Shown here piece after piece: positions 56,801-64,000 of a DNA stretch of 64,000 nt. Each line of letters opens with the position of its first letter. Within the stretch, counting starts at the first letter, position 1. The stretch covers positions 62,001 to 126,000 of the forward strand of contig JAIPBD010000011.1 of NCBI GenBank assembly GCA_021739765.1. Reading direction: 5' to 3'. The stretch comes from Melioribacteraceae bacterium. Lineage in GTDB: Bacteria; Bacteroidota; Ignavibacteria; Ignavibacteriales; Melioribacteraceae. The notes beneath the pieces are model-generated. The model saw nothing but the letters and a program-made list of their open reading frames with translations. It was not told the origin of the DNA and searched no databases. The position numbers and the translations under genes are program-made.

Positions 56801-58313
56801 CAAATGCCTCATTAATACTTCCGTTTAAGAAAATGTCAAAATCGTTTTTGAAAAGATCGACTTTAAGTGATAAATCTGAAAGGTCATATCCATTAATTCT
56901 TGAGTTCTTTGTGTTAAAAGTCAAATTAGAATTCAGATCGGAGGGCGTTGTACCTGTGCCTTTAAGCGTAATGCCGGAAGTTAACCTGGAGTCAATACCG
57001 ATAAATTTTTTTAAATCAATATCTTTTGTATCGGCTACAATATCATATTGAATTGGTTCCGCCTCAAAATTTAAGTTTGCCTTCGCGTCAATTTTCCCTT
57101 TAGATGTATTGGCAATTATCTCGGCATAGAAGTTTGATGGTTCCCCTCTGAATATACCTTCGAATGATGAAAGTTTCAATTTATCATAATCGGGCAAATC
57201 CAAGTTAGGAAGCAGTGCTTCGGCATCATCCAATTGTGAAAATCCGTTTTTGAATTTTACATCTAGGAATAGATTTTCGGGATCGTGAAGATTTTTCAAT
57301 TTTCCATTGGCTTCGAGGTGCGTTGAAGAATAATCTAAAACTAAATCAGAAATAAGTAGATCCCCGTAATTGCCTGAAGCGTTAAGATCCAAGTTTATTT
57401 TCCCCTTGAGAATACTCGTCGCACCAATAAAAGATGAAAGATCATCAAAATCGAAACTATTTGCGGATAGTTTTAATTCGACAGGATACTTGTCAAATTC
57501 AAAGTAATTTATATCCCCAAATAAATTTAATCCATCTACATGAGTTGATAGAGTAAGATTACTTGCGTCGGTTTCAATTTTAAGTGAACGGATATCAACA
57601 AATTCTTCAGTCAAATGAATAAATGTTGAGAAATTCTTTAAGTCAAAAATTCCAAAATTAGGAGATACGGTTAAAGATTTGAGATCCAACAAATATTCAT
57701 TTCCCGAAATATCAGCAAGAATAGCGGCTCTCAATCCAAAATTATTGAATTGGAGATTGTCAGGATTCAACCTCCGGCTATAAAGTGAATCTTGATAACC
57801 AAAAGCTTTTTTAGAAATTGAAATATTTTTAAGATTGAGATCAATTACTTGAATTATATATGAAAAATCGCCGGATGTTGAATCAGTTTCTTCACCGGGA
57901 TTGGTCAATTTGTCATAATTCCATACTCCGTCGGAATCTTGATTAAGATTAATATCAAGACCATCAATAACGAGAGTTCTCAGGTAAATTTTATTAATCA
58001 TTAATTGGAGCGGACTTACAACAACTTCGGCTTTATCAAGTGATAGTAGTTTTAAGGAGTCTTGATAAATTTTAGTGTCTCGAAGAATGATGGATGTTAA
58101 AAGTGTACCTTCAATTTCACCGATCGAAAATGTTCCGTTTATCTCATCATTTACAATCGAAACGATTTGATCGCGAACGTAGTTTCTAAATGTAGAGGTT
58201 TGAGAAAACCCAAAGAATACCACCAACAGAATTACTGATATTAAAGCTAAGGTTAAAGCACCGTTTATTATTTTTCTGAAGATCGTTCTCTTCGTTTTTT
58301 CTTTTTCTGCCAA
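53826..58313 (-). CDS. TamB-family translocation/assembly module protein
   Basis: A 1495-residue AsmA/TamB-like protein. It has one N-terminal signal-anchor helix (about 13-31) and a very long beta-rich region expected to form a hydrophobic taco-like groove spanning the periplasm. The DUF490 domain lies at the C-terminus (about 1080-1495), ending in an aromatic residue (KYKFVF). TamB homologues carry phospholipids toward the outer membrane and, with TamA, assist some outer-membrane proteins. No separate TamA gene is present. The start is TTG, 2 bp after the heptose adenylyltransferase stop. Confidence 0.9.
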   Translation of the reverse strand: MAEKEKTKRTIFRKIINGALTLALISVILLVVFFGFSQTSTFRNYVRDQIVSIVNDEINGTFSIGEIEGTLLTSIILRDTKIYQDSLKLLSLDKAEVVVSPLQLMINKIYLRTLVIDGLDINLNQDSDGVWNYDKLTNPGEETDSTSGDFSYIIQVIDLNLKNISISKKAFGYQDSLYSRRLNPDNLQFNNFGLRAAILADISGNEYLLDLKSLTVSPNFGIFDLKNFSTFIHLTEEFVDIRSLKIETDASNLTLSTHVDGLNLFGDINYFEFDKYPVELKLSANSFDFDDLSSFIGATSILKGKINLDLNASGNYGDLLISDLVLDYSSTHLEANGKLKNLHDPENLFLDVKFKNGFSQLDDAEALLPNLDLPDYDKLKLSSFEGIFRGEPSNFYAEIIANTSKGKIDAKANLNFEAEPIQYDIVADTKDIDLKKFIGIDSRLTSGITLKGTGTTPSDLNSNLTFNTKNSRINGYDLSDLSLKVDLFKNDFDIFLNGSINEAFVASQGRITFQDNNPPKYFLEGNINGLDLAKFNHDSTSATDLNFQYVLNGKDFDLDEITGDYSLLLTTSFIRDQLIEESRLDFKLNKDSTGNRSITVSSDFMDLELDGEFSLKDAIEIISYQSTSIGEIITKKIEELNPLSIIEEESLVVEAEIEIPEYAYDDLNLDYSFEFKNIDLIAQLLDEQFLDISGAGEGSISNDADNFKVSSEINLNYFINRDEDSQFYLSDVLVDINFTRDNNSNSFDNLFGIFSLDGKRFYTGTELSDIEADLIFTESNIYYNASLNVDSLFTTSFDGIIGMKPAEQEIVFENLLLNYKNMNWEIREPVKLFFNSDYLNLTGLKLFNKNSSIEFGGKLQSSGEQDIFIHAQNMRGDIFANYALNDPNSELIADIEFLTTIKGNLSDPLIVGNTSIKDLTISETNLGDLTGDINYSDKTLIVDINFLQNAENLKDTLLNISGSFPIDLRFTDAGERLINDREIQAKMFSNNFDVTVFGNVLPVIKNQKGKLFADVDIKGNYNEIFYDGYLEFKNANFALRSNNLVYSLSTKVLLNRDKLILDQFSMKNAGGSLLTGELKGTGFVELEGFKPQKAELKFTGDIGLLGPSSRTSKSTLFGDLLIGSQDSWDLTYQNNKWNFAGQVLLKNTNVSFIADQNEYSSTNNKITYRIVGDTTKVDKEEKRFQTFLESTTVSGKKSSTNASQIFDYDLGIKIQNIANIQFIFSQLANQRLYVEATGDLNYETVNGQTLAQGEFILLPGSKLEFFKSFDAEGTIRFESNLTDPYLDIVATYQNDYIDPTDPTGVTEPVAIKIVLDSPLSGLGQQLANNPENIQVLKGARNIQDGVVDNRYDAADALSFILVGKFKDDLTASDKTSAAVQTSALSNTATSLLGSVLTNFVNSAVGDVVNNIQLSNSNKSGTERVKFNVSGRIENIRYKIGGTTEVFENIDKADLKLEYIFSPNFLIRLERKDPVIQTYGIEEKISELGLKYKFVF

Positions 58314-58315
58314 TT

Positions 58316-58798
58316 TTAATCTTTGTAAGTCTCAAGGATTTTTTCAATTATTTGAGATGTGGATTGATTAGTTACGAACTCTATTGTTTTTACTTCACCG
58401 CCATTTTCTTCAACAATATCTTTACCGACAATATTATCAAGATTCCAATCCGCACCTTTAATTAAGACATTTGGGATGAGTTTAGCAATGACATTATGGG
58501 GTGTTTCCTCATCAAAAAAGGTAACATAATCAACAGGTTTAAGATTTGCCATGATAAATGCTCGTTGATTTTCGGGCACAACGGGGCGATTTTCACCTTT
58601 TATTCTTTTTACGGATGCGTCAGTATTTAATGCAACAACTAAAACATCGCCGGCATTCTTTGCTTTAATTAAATAATCTACATGTCCGGCGTGTAAAATA
58701 TCAAAACAGCCGTTTGTGAAAACTACTTTTTTATTAGCTTTTTTTAATTGCTGAATAATTATTGATAATTCTTCGACTGATTTAATATTATTCATCAT
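58316..58798 (-). CDS. rfaE2: D-glycero-beta-D-manno-heptose 1-phosphate adenylyltransferase (RfaE2/HldE-C type)
   Basis: A 160-residue nucleotidyltransferase matching the C-terminal half of E. coli HldE. FTNGCFDILHAGHVDYL (about 27-43) holds the HxGH ATP-binding motif; the cytidylyltransferase-fold continues with RIKGENRPVVPE and KGADWNLDN. It activates the heptose phosphate to ADP-heptose for lipopolysaccharide core. Two adjacent ATG codons are possible. It overlaps the kinase gene by 11 bp, so the two halves of the E. coli enzyme are separate but coupled here. Confidence 0.94.
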   Translation of the reverse strand: MMNNIKSVEELSIIIQQLKKANKKVVFTNGCFDILHAGHVDYLIKAKNAGDVLVVALNTDASVKRIKGENRPVVPENQRAFIMANLKPVDYVTFFDEETPHNVIAKLIPNVLIKGADWNLDNIVGKDIVEENGGEVKTIEFVTNQSTSQIIEKILETYKD

Positions 58799-59786
58799 TC
58801 GCTTCTAATACTTTATCAAATAATTTTTCTTTCTCGATAGGTATAATTCCAACTTCTTCACAAACAATTCCCGCTGCATAATTCGCAAGATAAGTGGCTT
58901 CTTCGATTGTTGCACCTGCAGATAACGCAATTGTTAGAGTCGAAATAACAGTATCTCCGGCACCAGAAACATCAGCTACATTTCGGGCTTTTGTCGGAAT
59001 CGTTTTTTCTGGTTCGCCATCCTTAAATAAAGCTATACCTTCCGAGCCGAGAGTAAGCAGCAAATATTTAGGATTAAGCTTTTCTTTTAATCTGTTGCCA
59101 GCGTTAAGAATTTGCTCCTGCGTTTTTATCCTCATTCCCAAAGCGTCTTCCGATTCTTTCCGGTTTGGCTTAAATACCGTAACATTTTTGAATTCATAAA
59201 AGTTGTGAAATTTGGGATCGACGGTTATAATCTTGTTATTATTATTGGCGATCGCAATAATTTCATTGATTAATTCTTTACTGAGCACTCCCTTGTTATA
59301 ATCCTGTAAAATAAACGCATCAATCTTGTCAATTTTCGAACGAATTAGATTTAGAACTTCATCGGCCGTTTTTTTCTGAATGTTGGATTTACTCTCTTTG
59401 TCCAATCTTACCACGTGCTGCCCGTCAGCAATTACTCTGAACTTAGAAGTTGTCGGACGACCATCCTCCTTAATAATACCTTCCGGATTAATTCCGGATT
59501 CGAACATAAGTGAAGCGAATATTTCACCATCACTGTCATTACCAATTACACCAATTGGTAATGGGTTACCAGATAGAGTGAGAATATTATAGGCGCAGTT
59601 TGCAGCTCCGCCGAATCTGAAAAATTCCTTTTCAACTTCTACGACAGGGACCGGTGCTTCGGGTGAAATTCGGTTAACATCGCCCCAAATATATCCATCG
59701 AGCATCATGTCGCCAATTATTGCGATGGTTTTTCCTTCGAAATTCCTTCCTAATTCTTCAAGCCGTTCTTTCGTGAAATTAATCAA
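58788..59786 (-). CDS. rfaE1: D-glycero-beta-D-manno-heptose-7-phosphate kinase (RfaE1/HldE-N type)
   Basis: A 332-residue PfkB/ribokinase-family enzyme matching the N-terminal half of HldE. GDMMLDGYIWG near 26-36 and the catalytic-site motif DVSGAGDTVISTLTIAL near 273-289 are visible, with FKPNRKESE between. It phosphorylates heptose 7-phosphate at C1 in ADP-heptose synthesis. The start is TTG, overlapping the propeller gene's stop in TTGA. Partner of rfaE2 directly downstream. Confidence 0.94.
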   Translation of the reverse strand: MINFTKERLEELGRNFEGKTIAIIGDMMLDGYIWGDVNRISPEAPVPVVEVEKEFFRFGGAANCAYNILTLSGNPLPIGVIGNDSDGEIFASLMFESGINPEGIIKEDGRPTTSKFRVIADGQHVVRLDKESKSNIQKKTADEVLNLIRSKIDKIDAFILQDYNKGVLSKELINEIIAIANNNNKIITVDPKFHNFYEFKNVTVFKPNRKESEDALGMRIKTQEQILNAGNRLKEKLNPKYLLLTLGSEGIALFKDGEPEKTIPTKARNVADVSGAGDTVISTLTIALSAGATIEEATYLANYAAGIVCEEVGIIPIEKEKLFDKVLEANDE

Positions 59787-60856
59787 TGAATTGCCCCAAA
59801 GTTTGCAAAGTCGTTATGTAAATCTAATCTTAAAACTCCCGATTTCGTTCCAAACCACATATCTTTTCCATCATAAAACATAGTAAATACAGTTTGAGGA
59901 AGAAAATCAAAGTATAACATTTCTGCTTTTTCTGTTACTCTGTCAATTATCGCAATCCCTCTTCCGAATGGCTCCGCAGTCGCACGATCAAACTGATATA
60001 ATCCTGCCCAAATATATTTCCCTGTCATTTCAAGACAGTAAATTCCATTTCCCGAGAGCCCATTTCTGGTTGAAAATTTGTACCAATCATTCTTGCGGTT
60101 ATATTTGAAAAGTCCGCCGATATTATAATCCGGATTGTCTGAAGTGATAAATTCATCCAGTCCGATCCATACACTTTCTTGCTCGAACAAAATTGAAGTG
60201 ACAGAAACTTTTTCACCTTCGGCATTAAAGTAGTTCAAACTGTTATCGAAAAATGTAGTTGCCCCTTCGGATTCAATGTCTTTCCTTTTATCATATCGAT
60301 GTAATCCGGCTTCAGTTCCAAACCAAACCAAGCTATCCGCGTCAACCGCAATCGAAATAATTGTATTTGATTTAATATCTCCATCAACCGTTAAATCATA
60401 ATCATAAAATCGTCTTTTCCTGATCTCATATTTTGAAAGATATTTAAATCTTCCGATCCACAAAGCGTCTTCATATTTGTCATACGCTATAGAACGAATC
60501 CAATTGCTTAATTGACCTCCTTTACCAAATTTTCTTTTTTGCCAATTTTCTGATCTTTTACTCATTATAAATAATCCGTCGGTCGAACCGGCAAAAATAA
60601 ATTCTTTACTCGACGCAAGCGAATAGAAAAAGTCGTGGTTTAGGTTTCCTGAATTTGTTGAAAAGTTTGCCCAGTTATCAGTAGCGGGTTCATATTTAAA
60701 TATTCCTTGCCCTCTGGTCGCGATCCAAACAACACCGTCATCTCCATGAATGTCGGTAATTTCTATTCCTTCAAGATATTTTTCATAACTTGCTTCCTGA
60801 GCGAGGAGAGTAGAAAATGATAAGAATAGAATAATTTTTAATAAATAGAATTTCAT
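59783..60856 (-). CDS. Secreted beta-propeller protein
   Basis: A 357-residue exported protein of unknown function. The signal peptide (about 1-19, ending LLAQ) is followed by repeated blades of the two-component-regulator propeller type, recognised by spaced VWIATRGQGIFKY, LWIGRFKYLSKY, VWFGTEAGLHRYD and MWFGTKSGVLRLD units. I start at ATG 60856 since it gives a clean signal peptide; an upstream in-frame start would overlap panB by 20 bp. Position between panB and heptose genes gives no firm clue. Confidence 0.75.
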   Translation of the reverse strand: MKFYLLKIILFLSFSTLLAQEASYEKYLEGIEITDIHGDDGVVWIATRGQGIFKYEPATDNWANFSTNSGNLNHDFFYSLASSKEFIFAGSTDGLFIMSKRSENWQKRKFGKGGQLSNWIRSIAYDKYEDALWIGRFKYLSKYEIRKRRFYDYDLTVDGDIKSNTIISIAVDADSLVWFGTEAGLHRYDKRKDIESEGATTFFDNSLNYFNAEGEKVSVTSILFEQESVWIGLDEFITSDNPDYNIGGLFKYNRKNDWYKFSTRNGLSGNGIYCLEMTGKYIWAGLYQFDRATAEPFGRGIAIIDRVTEKAEMLYFDFLPQTVFTMFYDGKDMWFGTKSGVLRLDLHNDFANFGAIH

Positions 60857-60863
60857 AGTAAGA

Positions 60864-61679
60864 TTAGTAGCTTTCGGATTCATTTGGAAATGAGGATGAC
60901 CTTACATCTTCGATATACGACTTAACGGCTGATGATATATGGTCCGCCAGATTGTTGTATCTTCGCACGAATCTTGGATTAAAATCTGTGGATAATCCAA
61001 GCATATCATTTATTACCAAAATTTGTCCGTCACAGAACGGTCCGGCACCTATTCCGATCGTAGGAATATTAATCGATTCCGTGATATTTTTTGCAAGTTC
61101 GGCTGGCACCTTTTCAATCACAAGGGCAAAAACGCCGGCTTCTTCCAAAATTTTGGCATCCTTTAAAATTTCGTTTGCTTCTTCTTCATTGGTTCCACGA
61201 GCTTTGTAACTTCCGAATTTGTGAATACTTTGAGGAACTAAACCAATATGTCCCATAACGGGAATTCCGTATCCGGTTATTTTATTAATAGTTTCGGCCA
61301 TTCTTTCGCCGCCCTCGAGTTTTACCGCGCCTGCATGAGTTTCCTTTAGTATCCTGCCGGCATTTCGAAATGCTTCGTCCATATTAGTTTCGTAAGTCAT
61401 AAATGGCATATCAACAACGAGCATCGCGCGATTTATTCCTTTTGCTACGGCTTTTGTATGGTAAATCATTTCGTCCAAAGTAACCGGGAGGGTAGTGTCA
61501 TTTCCTTGAAAAACGTTACTGACGGAATCACCGACGAGTATTAAATCTATGCCCGCACTATCAACTAAATTGGCGGTCGTGTAATCATAGGCGGTTAGAG
61601 CACTTATCTTTTTATTCTTTGCCTTCATTAATTGAAGAGCTTTGGTGGTAACTTTTGTAAATTCTTTATGTGTACTCAT
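60864..61679 (-). CDS. panB: 3-methyl-2-oxobutanoate hydroxymethyltransferase
   Basis: PanB transfers a hydroxymethyl group from methylene-tetrahydrofolate to ketoisovalerate, making ketopantoate for pantothenate and CoA. The 271 residues match the family. [53 protein letters not shown] and [14 protein letters not shown] are all present, with the Mg-binding Asp/Glu. The ATG overlaps the stop of the upstream acyltransferase gene in ATGA. panC is not next to it. Confidence 0.97.
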   Translation of the reverse strand: MSTHKEFTKVTTKALQLMKAKNKKISALTAYDYTTANLVDSAGIDLILVGDSVSNVFQGNDTTLPVTLDEMIYHTKAVAKGINRAMLVVDMPFMTYETNMDEAFRNAGRILKETHAGAVKLEGGERMAETINKITGYGIPVMGHIGLVPQSIHKFGSYKARGTNEEEANEILKDAKILEEAGVFALVIEKVPAELAKNITESINIPTIGIGAGPFCDGQILVINDMLGLSTDFNPRFVRRYNNLADHISSAVKSYIEDVRSSSFPNESESY

Positions 61680-62422
61680 AAATGCGGAATTTCCTCGTTT
61701 TCAAATTGAATACCGAAGTATTCCTGAACTCCTACTACTAAACAATTACCAAGTTCTTCATAGTCAATTTTCTCTGATGTAATGTCTTCGATAGAGATTG
61801 TTTTTTCAAATAATTCCGATTGAAGTTTTTCTTTTTCGGTATTTTCGATGTTTAAATATCGGGGCAATTCAAGGTGATTATTACCACAAAGTATTGAACC
61901 ATGCTGAAGAATAACATTCTGGAATTTACGCTGCGCACTTCCAATTAACTTTTTGTGCTCAAATTTAACCTCATTTTTCGCTGTACTCGCAAAACATAAA
62001 GATCCTGAAGGTTCCTTCAACAAACGAGAAAAATCCGGTTGTATGTCTTCCATTGATAAGGTGCTGAGTTTTGAATTATAATTTATCAATCCCTTAATGA
62101 GCGCTTCCGATATTTCCAAATAGATTTGCTTCGCACTCTTGCCGATCGAAGTCGGAAGAATAATTGAATATGTCAGTTCTTCGGAATGTAAAATTGCTCT
62201 ACCTCCGGTCGGACGTTTTACAACTTCAATTCCGTTTGCTTTAGCGAGGCATGAATCAATTTCATCAAAATCTTGGTTAAACCCAATCGAGATACAATAA
62301 GGGTCCCATCTGTAGAGCCGAAAATAAACTGTATTTTCGTTTAATTCCCTCGCCATTTCCAGATCAAGATCCATATTATATTGGCCGGAATTTGCACCCG
62401 AATTGATCAGAATCCATTTCAT
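61676..62422 (-). CDS. Lipoate-protein ligase/LipM-type octanoyltransferase family protein
   Basis: A 248-residue member of the biotin/lipoate ligase fold. [12 protein letters not shown] near 70-81 is the family lipoyl-binding motif, and [12 protein letters not shown] near 160 has the conserved Lys. A Cys in SGSLCFAST near 142 matches the region of the acyl-accepting Cys of LipM, so octanoyl transfer from ACP is more likely than ATP-dependent lipoate ligation. This choice is an inference from that residue. It is translationally coupled on both sides (TAATG, ATGA). Confidence 0.8.
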   Translation of the reverse strand: MKWILINSGANSGQYNMDLDLEMARELNENTVYFRLYRWDPYCISIGFNQDFDEIDSCLAKANGIEVVKRPTGGRAILHSEELTYSIILPTSIGKSAKQIYLEISEALIKGLINYNSKLSTLSMEDIQPDFSRLLKEPSGSLCFASTAKNEVKFEHKKLIGSAQRKFQNVILQHGSILCGNNHLELPRYLNIENTEKEKLQSELFEKTISIEDITSEKIDYEELGNCLVVGVQEYFGIQFENEEIPHL

Positions 62423-63198
62423 TACTTCAGCAATCCTCTTTTGCTTTCTTCAACGAAAGTAACAATGTTTTGCACATGTTGGTCGGAATATATTTCATCG
62501 TTTCTAATTTGTTCAATTGCTTGAGTTCTATTTAATGCTGACGCATAGAGTAATTTATAAGCTTTTTTTAGAGCGTTCACTTGATCATTGGTAAAGCCCT
62601 TTCGACGGAGGCCGACTAGATTTAATCCTCGAAATTGAGCCGGTTTACCTGCGGCAACTATATAGGGAGGAGTATCTTGCGGAAGATATGTTCCGGCCCC
62701 AACCATTGTATTTTTGCCAACAGTAACAAATTGATGTATCAAAACACCGCCGCCACATATAACATTATCATGAATTGAAACATGTCCCGCCAATTCTGTA
62801 CAGTTTGCTAAAATAACATTATCACCCAGTATACAGTCATGAGCGACATGCGAATACGCCATAAGTAAACAATTTTTACCAACTTTAGTATAGCCCAAAT
62901 CACTGGTACCACGATGTAATGTCGCGAATTCCCTTATTTGGGTTCCTTCACCAACATAAAGCAGACTCGGTTCGTCCTCAAATTTCAAATCCTGAGGCAC
63001 ATTAGCAACTGATGCTCCTTGATAGACATGAACATTTTTATCGAGACGGGCGCCATCATAAATTACGGCGTGCGAATCGATTATTGCACCTTCTCCGATT
63101 TCGACATCGTCATGAATAATTGAAAATGGTCCGATCTTTACATTTTCTGAAATTTTAGCATACGGACTAACAATTGCTGTGGAATGAATATTATTCAT
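62422..63198 (-). CDS. lpxA: UDP-N-acetylglucosamine acyltransferase LpxA
   Basis: LpxA transfers a 3-hydroxyacyl chain from ACP to UDP-GlcNAc, the first step of lipid A synthesis. The 258-residue protein is a left-handed beta-helix built from hexapeptide repeats (about 3-190) with a helical C-terminus. SHVAHDCILGDNVILANC (about 116-133) contains the catalytic His, and GLRRKGF near 205 is family-typical. The ATG is 11 bp from lpxC-fabZ. Confidence 0.97.
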   Translation of the reverse strand: MNNIHSTAIVSPYAKISENVKIGPFSIIHDDVEIGEGAIIDSHAVIYDGARLDKNVHVYQGASVANVPQDLKFEDEPSLLYVGEGTQIREFATLHRGTSDLGYTKVGKNCLLMAYSHVAHDCILGDNVILANCTELAGHVSIHDNVICGGGVLIHQFVTVGKNTMVGAGTYLPQDTPPYIVAAGKPAQFRGLNLVGLRRKGFTNDQVNALKKAYKLLYASALNRTQAIEQIRNDEIYSDQHVQNIVTFVEESKRGLLK

Positions 63199-63209
63199 GG
63201 TGTTGATTC

Positions 63210-64000
63210 CTATTCGGGTTTTTGAGTTGGTTTATCCTGAATACTCGCCATTAATTCTGCTTCAGCCACTAATTTATCATCGACATAAGCTTTCCCTGAA
63301 AAAACCATCATTTTTTCCCGTTTGCTTATTACTTCGGCTTCCAAAATTAGTTGATCCCCCGGTACAACCGGTCTCCTAAATCTCGCTTTGTTAATTCCCA
63401 TAAAGAAAATTAATTTTTCGGCAGGGTTGAGCGAAGAGTTCAGCATTAAAATTCCACCGAGTTGAGCGAGAGCTTCGATAATAAGCACACCCGGCATAAC
63501 TCTCTGGCCTTCGAAATGTCCTTGAAAAAACTGCTCATTAAATGTTACACTTTTAATTCCAGTTGCCTTTTTTTCCATATCAAGATGAACTACCTTATCA
63601 ACCAGAAGTAAGGGGTAACGATGCGGCAAAATTCTTTGAATTGCCTCAATATCAAAAACAATTCCTTCCTTTTTGATGAATTGATATTTCTTTTCAAGCT
63701 TTTTCTGTTGGTAGAGTTTTCTTATAATTTTTGCAAATTCGATATTCGATTTATGTCCCGGTCGCGCGGCGAGAATTTGAGCTTTAATCGGAGCGCCGAT
63801 TAGTGCCAAATCACCAATCATATCAAGTAGTTTGTGCCTGACAGGTTCATTTCGAAAACGAAGAGATTTATCATTCAAAAATCCACTTGCACCAACTTTA
63901 ATCTCTTTTTCGAGCTTCAAATGGGTTTGTAATTTTTTAAGATCGCCGTCATCTAAATCGTGATCAACAATAACGACGGCATTATCGAGATCACCGCCTT
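63210..64000 (-). CDS. LpxC-FabZ fusion, C-terminal part (runs off right edge)
   Basis: The frame stays open to 64000, so the gene is cut at its 5' end. The first visible residues (GGDLDNAVVIVDHD) and RHKLLDMIGDLAL plus RPGHKSN are the C-terminal half of LpxC, the zinc deacetylase that commits UDP-acyl-GlcNAc to lipid A; the His and Asp zinc ligands and the catalytic His are present. After a short linker comes a complete FabZ dehydratase domain (from about 63790) with LPHRYPLLLVDKV and FFQGHFEGQRVMPGVLIIEA, holding the catalytic His and Glu. Such fusions are known in Bacteroidetes and Chlorobi. lpxA follows. Confidence 0.95.
   Translation of the reverse strand, partial: GGDLDNAVVIVDHDLDDGDLKKLQTHLKLEKEIKVGASGFLNDKSLRFRNEPVRHKLLDMIGDLALIGAPIKAQILAARPGHKSNIEFAKIIRKLYQQKKLEKKYQFIKKEGIVFDIEAIQRILPHRYPLLLVDKVVHLDMEKKATGIKSVTFNEQFFQGHFEGQRVMPGVLIIEALAQLGGILMLNSSLNPAEKLIFFMGINKARFRRPVVPGDQLILEAEVISKREKMMVFSGKAYVDDKLVAEAELMASIQDKPTQKPE

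Overview
The window is an AT-rich, densely coded bacterial chromosome segment carrying 51 protein-coding genes. I saw no rRNA, tRNA, CRISPR array, prophage or insertion sequence. It looks like a Gram-negative member of the Bacteroidetes/Chlorobi/Ignavibacteria assemblage, most likely an Ignavibacteria-type organism. The supports are lipid A genes at both ends, an LpxC-FabZ fusion, a secreted protein ending in a type IX secretion sorting domain with the NYPNPFNP motif, separate secD and secF genes, and split heptose genes. This placement is inference from gene content; no 16S gene is present.

Layout. 2-12587 (minus): a membrane-anchored glycosidase-like protein, smc, a HAD phosphatase, a membrane methyltransferase and lpxB / lipid A acyltransferase / lpxK form one tight run; upstream of it, mrp, a NifU-like gene and tpiA form a second. 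12719-19032 (plus): an iron module with a DtxR-family repressor, a membrane-anchored DtxR-FeoA-FeoA protein, FeoB split into a GTPase gene and a permease gene, and a TonB-dependent receptor. 19033-19310 holds a shared terminator and a cluster of three small hairpins resembling a REP element. 19311-27474: ppk1, a large T9SS-exported protein, an orphan histidine kinase, purA and a STAS protein.

27641-38057 (plus): a signalling cluster with an ECF sigma factor that appears to drive its own leaderless transcript, an unknown membrane-anchored protein, and a partner-switching set (SpoIIE/PP2C phosphatase, STAS antagonist, RsbW-like kinase, then two more PP2C phosphatases). The three phosphatases have different sensory front ends. 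A YhhN-type membrane protein and an NRDE-family protein follow.

38091-47316 (minus): secD-secF, and a translation-centred run prs, rplY, pth, hppA, rpsF, ssb, rpsR, rplI ending at a strong terminator. 47404-51691: a lipoprotein, an FmdB zinc-ribbon gene and a 1072-residue outer-membrane protein combining a metallopeptidase-like domain, a beta-propeller and an Omp85-like barrel. 51732-64000 (minus): rnr, tamB, the split heptose kinase and adenylyltransferase genes, a propeller protein, panB, a lipoyl-pathway acyltransferase, lpxA and the 3' part of lpxC-fabZ, which runs off the right edge. Envelope biogenesis is the recurring theme. The iron module and the sigma/partner-switching cluster are the most distinctive parts. 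Several genes start with TTG, and recognisable housekeeping promoters have the form TTGA(C/T)(A/T)-N17-TATATT.
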